A stretch of 64,000 nucleotides of DNA from assembly GCA_003117195.1 (NCBI GenBank), contig BDSI01000037.1, positions 815,501-879,500 on the forward strand, given 5' to 3'. Below are positions 33,348 through 42,684 of the stretch, piece by piece. The position numbers and the translations under genes are program-made. Numbering within the stretch: the first letter of the stretch is position 1; each line of letters starts with the position of its first letter. The notes beneath the pieces were generated by a model. That model saw nothing but the letters and a program-made list of their open reading frames with translations, was not told the origin of the DNA and ran no database searches. The stretch is from Eudorina sp. 2006-703-Eu-15 (taxonomy: Eukaryota > Chlorophyta > Chlorophyceae > Chlamydomonadales > Volvocaceae).

Positions 33348-36300
33348 ATGGACACGGATGGGGTGGACAAGGTTCACGAAGCCCTTGTAGCTTTGGGAGC
33401 TGACCCGACGGTCTTTAAAAAGACCGAATTGAAATGCCTGTATCAGAACGGCTATCGCAGCGTCGACGTTCTGCAGTCTGCAACACGCGAGAGTCTCACG
33501 GCCATCAATCTGCCGGTTGGACTCGTCGACTACATCCTAAAGCTGATCGGTGCGCAGGGTTCTCTCATGGGGTTCTCTGGCATCCCGCGGTGGGTGAGGA
33601 GTGCGTACGCGTATGGATCCAATGCCGCCTAAGCCTGTACACGAGGAAACCCGTTCAGCGCTTGACGTGATGCAGGCACTGCCTTCACCGTATGAGCTGC
33701 AATACTGAGTTTGGGCTTGCCTGAGGCTTTGCATCGTATGTTCTCAGCGATTGCGACGCCGGAATGTTGCTGGTTGCTCTCCTTCGCCCCCGGTCCAAGC
33801 ACAACTCTCCCGCCATGGTACTCTGTCTCGGTCCATGCCACCGTCTCGAACCTGAAGCACAACTCTCCCGGCATGGTGCTCTGTCGTCTTATGACGAGAA
33901 CCTTCACGAAATTCCTGTGAAGCAGTTGCTGGAAACTCAAGGACTGAGTGAAAAGTGGCCTCTGAGCGCCCGAAACCCCCTTTTCGGCCTCTTTGTTCGT
34001 TGGGAGACGCCGCAACCGATCTCTGTGTACGTGCTTCCCCTGCAGGCGCGGCGGCTGGTGCTGGTCCGAGCAGCGCGGCAGCTGCTGGTGAGCTCCAGTC
34101 AAGTATGTAACCTGCGTTACCCTGCTAGGGTCTTCGCTACCAATTGAGGGGCAAGTGTCTGGGGCAGAGGAGATGTCCTTGTGCAACACGCACGGCATAC
34201 GGTAGGCCGAACATCAAATTTGACGTTTCCCTTGTGCGTCTCTCACGCATCGCACCCCACCCCATCCGCACGCCAGACAGCAGCAAGGGAAACGTCCAGG
34301 GCTGGTACCCTGCGGGGCGCAGCAAGCAGGCACACCCCTCCCTCGCCAACCCAACCCTGCTGTCTGGCGACAGCATTAAGTGGGGTTCCTGGTGTAGGGC
34401 GTTGTGGTGCGACGGCGTGGGGGACCTGTCGGGTCGGGTCGGGTTGTGCCTACTCTTGCCGGGTGCTACTCTTCGGAACTTTATGTATATGGACGGGGCT
34501 CATATGGTTTCACTAAGCATTTATGGGGGCCTCCGACCTCTACTCCTGTCATAGATGAAAGCTGTTTGAGGCTCGACGAGATGTATGTTCAGGTCGGTGA
34601 ATGTGCTTCCCATGCAGGCGCAGCACGCTACCGAACTGGTCGCGATGGGATTATTGTGGTCTCGGGGGACTTGCAGGTCGCCGTGCTGCTGACTTGCTGC
34701 ACTTGTGTGGGACCTGCTGATTCCGAACACGTTGCAAATAGGCCTGGGTGTCGTACAGATGGGCGGGGATGGCTGCAATGAGTGCTGTTACACGCGTTTG
34801 GGTATTGGGTGTATATGGCTGGCCGCTGCGTTGGTGACAGACCTCACGTGGGTTCTTTGGGCGCATTACGCCTTGGAAAACTGTTTATTACTCGGTTATC
34901 GAGCTCTGCAACGCATGGTGGGCTGACTTGATGTACTGCAGGGCGCGTCCTCAAGAAGGCCAAGTTCGACGAGGGGCTCACCCGAGTACTCTTGGAAAAA
35001 ACAAGGCTTGGCAAGGGTCAGTCACGGCTGTCGGGTCCCTTGCACAAACGTCGGGCATCTACCTGTGAATAAGAGTGTCGCCGCTTATGACGTAATATGA
35101 GCACAGGGCTGAAGGTGCATCGCCATGAACGTTGTGCAAATCCGCAGTGTTGCAAATCCGCAGCGTGAAAGAGGACTGAAAAAGGACGTCATGCGGGTTG
35201 GGGAGCACCAGCTGTCCAGTCGCCGTGGTTGGCGGGTTGAGACCAATGGAAATCAGCTTGCAATCACCCAATCACCTGCTCTCCTCCCGCCGACAGGTAC
35301 GTGTGGAAACCGGACGACAGTCACGATCTTGAAGACAAGCTCAGAAAGGCCGCATACTTTGGCTACCTGCCCAAGGCCTGTCCACCCGCCGTCATCCCCG
35401 CGGACCTGGTGGCGCCCGAGTTCAGCCCCCTCGTGCGCGCGGCACTGCAGTGCGCTGGTCCGCCCGACCTGATGCGTGAGGATCCCGTCGAGTTTGCGCG
35501 GCTGTACAACGCCGGACGAAGTCTTTTAGCTCTGACCAGCGGCCTCTATCAAAAAGAGGTACAACTACAAGATTCATTCCTGCTATGGCATCACAAGGAG
35601 CTGAGAATCGAAGGCATGACGAGGCCGGAGTCAACGCAGTCTGCAATCCGTGAAGGCAAAACAGGCAAGCTCACTGCCTGCAATGGGCAGTATGTCGTCG
35701 CCCTGCTCGAATGCAAGTTGGGTGGCGGTGGGGCGCCCGTCATGCAGGCGCTGCGTTATTACCAGCAGGTGAGGGTTCGTTGGCATTCTGGCACTGTTGC
35801 AGCACACAGCATGTGCTTTGGGGGGCTGCGGTTGGACCTGAGACCCTGGCGTGTTGGCCAAAGCAGCTGTGCTCTTCCTCGGGCAAATTACTGAAGCAAC
35901 GAACGTTGTCCTTTTTGTCCTTCCTTCTATCTGCATGTGGGATGGTGCCGTTGCAGCACTACGATGATGGCAAGTTCTGGGCGACATCAGTGAAAGCGCA
36001 GGTGGGTTGAGGCAGTGATGCAGCGCAGCCGGGGTTGCTCGTTCGTGTGGCGTGTGTATGTGTGCAGTTGCAGTCCACCAAACGCCGCAAGTTACCTTGG
36101 TCCTTGACGACTCTGGTCGACCGCCCTCTAGGCTGACCTGCTGCCAGCGCTGGTGCTGCTGCTGGATGGGCCACACTTCAGCATTCACGGGGTCTGGACG
36201 ATCTACCAGAACAGGGTGGGCTACGTGCCCCTCTTGGAGGTGAGTAGATGTGGGAGGTGGGATATTGGACAGCAGTAACAATTCCCAACGAGGGTCAGTC

Positions 36301-37821
36301 AGAACAAATGTCATGAACCGGCGCATTCATCTTGAGCTCCAAGTGGGCCATTTTTGGTAAGCAGAACTGGCGATGCGGGATGAACCGATCGTCGAGTTAA
36401 GGTGCCAAACTGCGCGCTAACCTAGATCCTGAAGGATTAAGGAGGTAGTGAGCACAAGACCAGGACATTGGGGAATCAGGGCTGAATAAATATTGTTACC
36501 ACTTGTTTACCTCTAGCGGCCGCCGCACTTTCGATTCTCATTGTGTGATGCTCTGCAACTGCACTATCATTGCCCTCAGCTTAACCTGGCGAACGACCTC
36601 GGCAACGCGGATATGCTGGGGCTTGTGGCGAAGCTGGACGCGTACCGGCAGACCGTGGGGCAGCTGTTTGCGAGGTACAACCAGCTGGATGCGACGCCCG
36701 CAGATTCGGAGGACATCGCACGCCGGGCCAGGCTGCGGCAGGCGGCGTGCGTTACCTCGACCCAGACGCAGTTGCCGTGCACGCTGCCGTACAGCTTGCT
36801 CGAGGAGGGCCTGGGCTTGGACGACATACGTTACCGGGGCTACGGTCTGATGTACAGCGCGACCATGACGGCCCCATACGGCAAACACACGGCGGGCGAC
36901 CGGGTCCCGGTGGCCGTCAAGTTCGTCAAGGGGCCGTACGGGGAGCAGGTGCGGCCGTTGGGTTCGGCAGGGTGGTGTAAGAAACTGTTTTCTGATTACC
37001 CATGGGTTCTTATGCTTACGCTTAGCTACTGTCTCGCCTGTGAACTCTTGGGCCGCCGGTCAACTTGCCCGAATACCTTATTGTTGCCGTACGGATGCAG
37101 GTGCACCGGGCCTGGTTCGATGCCGGTCTGGCGCCCAAGCTGTTCCACGTACGGCAGGTGGGCTCCGTAACCATGGTCGTAATGGAGGAGCTGCGTGCGG
37201 AGGACGGCTGGAAGATGTTGAGTTCGCTGATGAACGAGAGGCCGCCGCGGGACGAGGTCGCACGGGTGCAGGTGGCGGTGGAGGCGGCGCTGCTGAACGC
37301 GCACCAGGTGGCGCTGAAGGGCGGCAAGAAGGGAGCTCACGGGGACGTGCGCCGCCCGAACATCTTTGTGCGCAAAACGTCTCAGGACGAGTCGCTGGTC
37401 GTCAAGTTTATCGACTTCGACTGGCAAGTGGTTTATCCGGCCGGGCATGGTCGAGGGGGTTTACATTTCGTAAATAGTCTTTCGTACATAGTGGAATGTA
37501 TGGTTAGTGGCATATGGGCGAGCCCGACGATGGATGAGCCCGACTTGCCCCAGAGAAAGTGGGGTGCACGGTATTGCACCTTCCAGGCCCTCAGCCGCCA
37601 TGATCGTGGATTGTGGTTAGTTGCATTTACCCGCGTTCTGTACATCGCACAACCACCCAAATATTCCCCTTGACCCCAGGGCGGGAATTGACGGCGAGGC
37701 CACCTACCCGCCGGAGCCCCTGTCGACTGAAGTGCGATGGCACGTCGATGTGCGGCCTGGTGGCCCGATCCGGCAGGAGCACGACACGCACTTGCTGAAG
37801 TACGACGTGTGGCGCTCTTAG
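33348..37821 (+). CDS. Copy C: Crinkler-type REase-like/kinase fusion protein
   Basis: Exons: 33348-33549, 33599-33689, 33748-33947, 34046-34087, 34677-34704, 34942-35064, 35297-35768, 35957-36001, 36132-36239, 36517-36948, 37101-37423, 37680-37821. All phases agree and give 735 residues. The header (MDTDGVDKVHEALVALGADP, later SLTAINLPVGLVDYILKLIG) is SAM-like but not obviously related to that of copy B. The first intron in this model is only 49 nt with a weak acceptor, so the header junction is tentative. The second small Ala/Gly exon seen in A and B is deleted here; because it is phase 1 on both sides the frame survives. The nuclease-like core has ECK but, like B, no Asp in GKTGKL. The kinase keeps VAVKFVKG, HGDVRRPN and DFDWAG across a GC-AG intron (37424-37679). 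Likely nuclear effector-type or intragenomic-conflict protein, by analogy only. Confidence 0.72.
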
Positions 37822-38392
37822 CAGGTAGCCGGATGCCTGCAAGCCGTACATGTCTGTTTGGGAGGGCCCCCAGCAACGCGCCGTTCAGGGATTTTGTGAC
37901 GGTCAGCACTACCACACAGCATGCGGTGGGTTGAGGAATGCGAGGAATGTGAATCCTTTGCAGGCATGAGGGTTCGGGACAGTGCAGACTCGCCCTGGTT
38001 TACTGTGGGCGGTAACGGAGGTGAAGCTGCCGGTCGTCTGCCTTGACCATGCAGTCTTACGGGGGCGCCATGCATGCTCTGTGGCCACGGCGCTCGTGGC
38101 CACTGAGCCGCGCGCAGGCGGTGGCGCCGGCGTGGTCGGTCCGGGATAGCAAGGCGACTGCTTCGCGGCAACGCAGTAAGGATGTTGGGCGCTGTGGAGG
38201 ATAGCATAGTTCGCGTCTTTCGTAGACGATGAGCCTGGACCTACCCCACTGCCCCCACGTTAATGGGAAGTAGTAATCAGCGCAGACACGATGGCAGGCA
38301 CGGTCTGGAGGAGAGACATTGACATGGATTTCGACTAACGGTGACGCCCGAAGTCATTGCACATTGAAGCGGCGCAGGGAGGGCCGTCGATC

Positions 38393-38606
38393 GCAACGCA
38401 AACTACTAAACTAACACATTCACTCATGCACACAAAACTGGACCTCAGTGACAGGGGGCGTGTTGCAATGAATCAGTAGCGCATTTTATAATTCAGTAGG
38501 AGGTCCCTCCCTTTCGGCAGGGGCTTACGGTGCAACTGCAACCGTGATTCTTAGCACTCATGTTGAAGCAGTGTGCAATGGGTCTTAGTTTGGTAGTTTG
38601 CGTTGC
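38393..38606. mobile_element. 214-bp MITE-like element
   Basis: Ends GCAACGCAAACTACTAAACT and AGTTTGGTAGTTTGCGTTGC are inverted repeats with one mismatch. The homology shared by the 3' flanks of copies B and C stops exactly at its left end (GATC|GC). No coding capacity. Confidence 0.7.
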
Positions 38607-38677
38607 ATAGTCATACCTAATTCCTGCTCTGCGATCAAGTGCTTTTTTTTTAAGTGTCACCCAAGCACTATCATTCA

Positions 38678-39462
38678 ATGGCACATGTCCAGGCGCCAAG
38701 ACGGACCATCGGCAGCTGGGATGTCCAGGAAGTTGTCGGTTCAGGATCATTTGCTATTGTATGTAAAGCACGTCACGTGACGACGGGCACTCTTGCTTCG
38801 GTCAAGGAGATCCTTTCGGGCAGGCATTTCGTGAGTCGCCGCTCGAGCCAGGGATTGCTGTACTTAAGAGGCTCAGACATGCAAACATCGTGGGACTTTT
38901 GGATCTTTACAAGGAAAGGGGCAGGGCCGAAATTAGTTGTACCCGCTTGTCACGTCGATGCACTCAGATAAAACTCTCCACGCCGTGCCGCTCTCACTGT
39001 GGACGCTGTATGACGGATGTTCTGGTTGACCCGAAGGCGGCGATTTGGCTCAGCACCTGAGGCAGCGCGGACCTCTGGGTGAGGCGTCCTGCCGCTACCT
39101 CCTTCGGCACCTGGCGGAGGGGCTGAAAGTGCTCAGGCAGCACAACGTGATGCACGTGAGTGGGTTTGCGACTGACCCCTCCCCTCCTCTTCCAGCGTCC
39201 ACCAACACCGAAACCACCGCCACCACAACCCACGATCCAACGACCGAGTCACTGGCTGCTTGGCGCGCCTCGCTCGCTGCCTCGATATATCCCGTTTCTT
39301 GGCAACTCCCTCGCCACCACCTGCCCCACGCCTCGCGCCCGCGGCCCACCATCGGCCCGCAGCGCGACCTGAAGCCCCAGAACCTTCTTCTGTCGGACAG
39401 CGGTCCCTCACCCACGCAGAAGATCGCGGACTTTGGATTCGCAAGGTCCCTGCAGCCCGCCG
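38678..39462 (+). pseudogene. ATG1/ULK-like autophagy kinase, truncated and frameshifted
   Basis: From ATG 38678 the kinase N-lobe is clear: SWDVQEVVGSGSFAIVCKAR (glycine loop) and LASVKEI (ATP lysine). The next conserved stretch, IAVLKRLRHANIVGLLDLY (about 38851-38910), is in another frame with no room for an intron. GGDLAQHLRQRGPLG to HNVMH (39036-39155) is preceded by an in-frame TGA. After an intron, 39363-39462 gives RDLKPQNLLL and KIADFGFARSLQPAG. No APE motif or C-terminal region follows. The motif set fits ATG1, which starts autophagosome formation. Two breaks and the missing C-lobe argue for a dead fragment, lying just outside the inverted-repeat end at 38606. Confidence 0.7.
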
Positions 39463-39527
39463 GCGAGTGCAGGGGCTGGCGCGGGCGCGGGAATGATGGG
39501 CGGGATTCCCCGGGGTCTTCTAGGGGG

Positions 39528-39659
39528 GTCTGCCGTACAGTCCGTTGGCAGAGCGGCTGGGTGCGATGCGGGTCTGCCGTACAGTCCGTTGGCAGAGCGG
39601 TTGGGTGCGATTCGGGTCTGCCGTACAGTCCGTTGGCAGAGCGGTTGGGTGCGATGCGG
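39528..39659. repeat. 44-bp minisatellite, three copies plus a partial unit
   Basis: GTCTGCCGTACAGTCCGTTG starts units at 39528, 39572 and 39616. Confidence 0.93.
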
Positions 39660-40210
39660 GTCTGCGTCAGTGTGCGTCACTTGGTGTTGGGGTCGATCAT
39701 GCCAGACGTGAACTCGGACGTGGCATCTGAGCTGTGCCGCTCTTCGTCCCGGCATGCCTGTCTGCCTGCCGAGGACGGGGCGACAGCGGAATAAGAATAA
39801 GCAGGGTGGGGTTCTTTGGGAGGTCTGGGGTCTGGCCCACGTCTGTGGAATGGAGTGGAGTGCGGTGGAGTGCGGTGGAAGCAGTCCACCACCCGCCCCT
39901 TCTGATGCGCGTCAGGGAACCGAAACCTCTCCCTCCCCTGGTTGGGGCTCTCCCCTGCCTCCCAACTGAGGCCACGACCCTAGCCACAAACCGCCTTGAA
40001 CCCCAACCCCAGGGGAAAATACAGCGTTGTATACTTGTTTTGCGTGTTGGGCAACATGCACAACACGGGCCCAGCATCCATTATTCAAGCTGTGTGACCC
40101 AGGGGCTGTGTGATCCAACGGCCTCCAGATTGCGGTCGTAAATCTAGGTTGAGATCTAGGGGCGGACGTACGTACGGTAAAGTTCCCGTGGTACGACGAT
40201 AATCGATTAG
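39660..40210. other. Intergenic, no gene recognised
   Basis: Holds only short frames and a GGAGTGCGGT-type short duplication near 39850-39875. Confidence 0.4.
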
Positions 40211-40908
40211 TTACTTGGCTGCTCGTACCGCATGACGGCCACCCGCGCCCTCCTCGCACACCCCGCACTTGCTGCAGAGGCCGCTGTGGGAGCAGTCGGG
40301 CACGGTGGCCGCCCCCAGCGCCTTCTGCAGGTCGGCTTTCAGCCACCACTTGGCGATCCCTGAAGCAACCAAACGAGCAAGCAGACAATCAAGCAGGGCG
40401 GGGCGGAGCGGGATCAAGCCCGAACCACCCACACATACCGTATTTCAATGTGTGGGTGAGGGAAGGTCCTGCGAAGATTCGTTGAGCGGGAAGCCCTAGG
40501 TCGGCGTTTGTTGGCGGTCAGCCCGCGTGCCTTCGCCCTGGCCTCTCCTCCCTCCTCCCTCCCCTTGGCGCACGAGGATGTCGGGACATACGGCAAGGAG
40601 CGCCCGAGAGCGTGGCGCCCAAAGAGCCGGTCGCGGATGTGTCACGGATGTGTTTGGTACGGCACCTGCCGTAGCTAGCCGCGCCTCGCCTGTCCTGTCG
40701 CGGGTAGCTGCGTGCGGTACGACACGCGGTACGGCACGCGGTACGACACGCGGTACGGCACGCACCTGGGGCAGCTTGCCAAGCGCCTCCCTCAGCATCG
40801 CCTGCTTCCTTGCGAACTCCGATGTGGACACCAGGTGCCACTGAAAGGGCGTGTGCGGCTTGGGCGTGAAGTTGGAGATGGTCAGGTTGACCGCCAGGTG
40901 CCACTTCC
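40211..40908 (-). pseudogene. Radical-SAM (TIGR03960-like) protein, C-terminal fragment
   Basis: Exon 40908-40766 encodes KWHLAVNLTISNFTPKPHTP and FQW, then FARKQAMLREALGKLPQ. Exon 40359-40211 encodes GIAKWWLKADLQKALG and PDCSHSGLCSKCGVC, then stops. These match the post-core 'PKPHTPFQW' segment and the terminal Cys cluster of the TIGR03960 family. The segment normally between them (His and GDRR-containing region) and the radical-SAM core are not found upstream to 42.6 kb. It belongs to the same family as the N-terminal fragment at 20.2-21.3 kb, but on the minus strand the C-terminal half should lie to the left of the N-terminal half, so they are not one gene in place. Confidence 0.7.
40714..40763. 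repeat. 12-bp tandem repeat, four units
   Basis: GCGGTACGACAC alternates with GCGGTACGGCAC. It directly follows the donor of the 40766-40908 exon. Confidence 0.85.
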
Positions 40909-42684
40909 CTGGAGCCACCAGACCCCCGCCCCCGGCCACCACCAGGCAGGCAGGCAGGTAAGCGGGCGAGTGCAGCGTGTTAGCGGCGGGGTAGGAAGGC
41001 CGTACGACACGTACGGCGCGGGGGTAAGATGTCGTGCAGCTTTCAGCAGGCGAGCCGTCTTACCCACTCCTCACGCACACACGCACACACGCCGGGACCT
41101 GCCTACCTACCGATCCACAACCCTAGGTAGGTAGGTAGGTAGGTAGGTCCCGTACAACCACGCAACCGATTTGGCAGAGCGGCACCCCACGTCAGTGATG
41201 CCCGCACATTTCCTTGCAGTCATGATCTGGGTGACGGTCACGGTGACCGACCCCAAGGGCAGAGGCACCAGGGTTGTTGTTAGGCTACGTGTGTTACAGT
41301 GTTGCTATCTTAAATAAAAAGAATATTTACGAGAATCCCTGTCGTAACTGTGGCCCTGCTGTCGAAACACGCAGAAACATTTCCGACCTGCCTCGGAGGT
41401 TTTTATTTCCTGGCACCTAGGAAGTCCCCCAAAATCTGCCCTGCCAAAGGTTTTTGGCTACTGGCGGCAGGCCGGAAACCTGCGGAATTCTATTTCCGCG
41501 TTTTGGAAGATAGCAATACCCAGTAACTGGGTCAAAGCTTTCACGCTCGTCGGATTTTGCTCCACTCCTGTGCAAAACCAAACCGCGCCACCGTGGCGCA
41601 CTGGGCGCAACGGGTGTTGGTTGCTGTTGACAATCCATATTCCCAACTGCTGGCGAGAACGTGCGTGCCTTGAAACGGACGCACAACTCGCCTGCACACT
41701 GCAAAAGTTGCAGAACGAATCGGCTGTTCATCGTGGGGGCGGGATGAGACAGTACGGGAGTATTAGGTGTACGACACCCGCGGAAGCATCCCGTCCGCCC
41801 AAAACCGCAACCCGCAACCCAACCCTGCGACACACCAAAATCAATGGATATGAAGCACCGACGCCGCTGGTCCTCACCGCCCCCAAAGCACCACGTCAAT
41901 ACCAAAGGATGCCCATCGGCAGCCACATAACCTGACCTGACCTGATCATGCGTATATGGAAACAGCCACCGCTGAGCATCCATCGCCGCAACACCCCCAC
42001 CCCCACGCGCTCACACACATTCTATTCATGCAGGTTGTATGATTTAAGTATATCTGCACCTGGGTTCGGGAGGGCGGGTTTCTTTTCTATACACATACGC
42101 GCTCCATAGCTCCATTGCGGCTGCAGAGCTGCACGCGCCTGGACGCCCCCTCCCACATCACCGAACGTTGCGTGGACGCCATCTGCGCCATCTGAGTACA
42201 GAGGCCTCCCCGCCTACTCCCGGCCCCTACTCCGACCGCCATCATGAAGACCGTCCGCCTATTCCCCGGGGCCGGCCACAGGGACATAATGTCACACCCG
42301 TCCTGGGCCCCGTGCGGGAGCCCGCTGGCTCCATCCCCCCCCCCCAGCTTACACACACACACACACATACCGGTTCTCGCGACTCAGGTTTTTAATACAC
42401 ACGTAGCCTAACAACAACCCTGGTGCCTCTGCCCTTGGGGTCGGATTTGGGTCTAGGCTTGGGAGGCATCAGGACCCACCACAACTCCTTCGCAACCACC
42501 ACGAAAAGAGCACACGCCATTCATCATCACCCGCAGAAGCATGACCGCCAAAACACCACCCACAACAACTTGTACCGAACAACATATTTACACACGGTAT
42601 CGCCACACGGTAACGCCACACGGTATACCACCACGAACACCGCTTGAACGCGCTATACCAACGAAGGCTTGTGGCGCTGCGCGC
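40909..42684. other. Intergenic / 3' region of the PGM2-like gene
   Basis: A (GGTA)n run occurs at 41124-41148. A minus-strand frame of 188 residues (41983-41417) has no recognisable domain. Part may be the 3' untranslated region of the gene that stops at 42685. Confidence 0.4.

Larger units (their letters stand above)
33259..38606. mobile_element. Candidate DNA transposon carrying copy C (terminal inverted repeats)
   Basis: GCAACGCAAACTACTAAACT at 33259-33278 is the inverse complement, with one change, of AGTTTGGTAGTTTGCGTTGC at 38587-38606. Four further bases outside match (CTAT/ATAG). The whole nuclease-kinase gene of copy C lies between them. A second left end at 38393 means the right end may instead belong only to a 214-bp MITE. 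No clean target-site duplication was found. Confidence 0.45.

Noticed and set aside
41417..41983. 188-residue minus-strand frame
   Set aside because: No domain, no phase-consistent neighbours, and an unlikely composition; may be 3' untranslated sequence.
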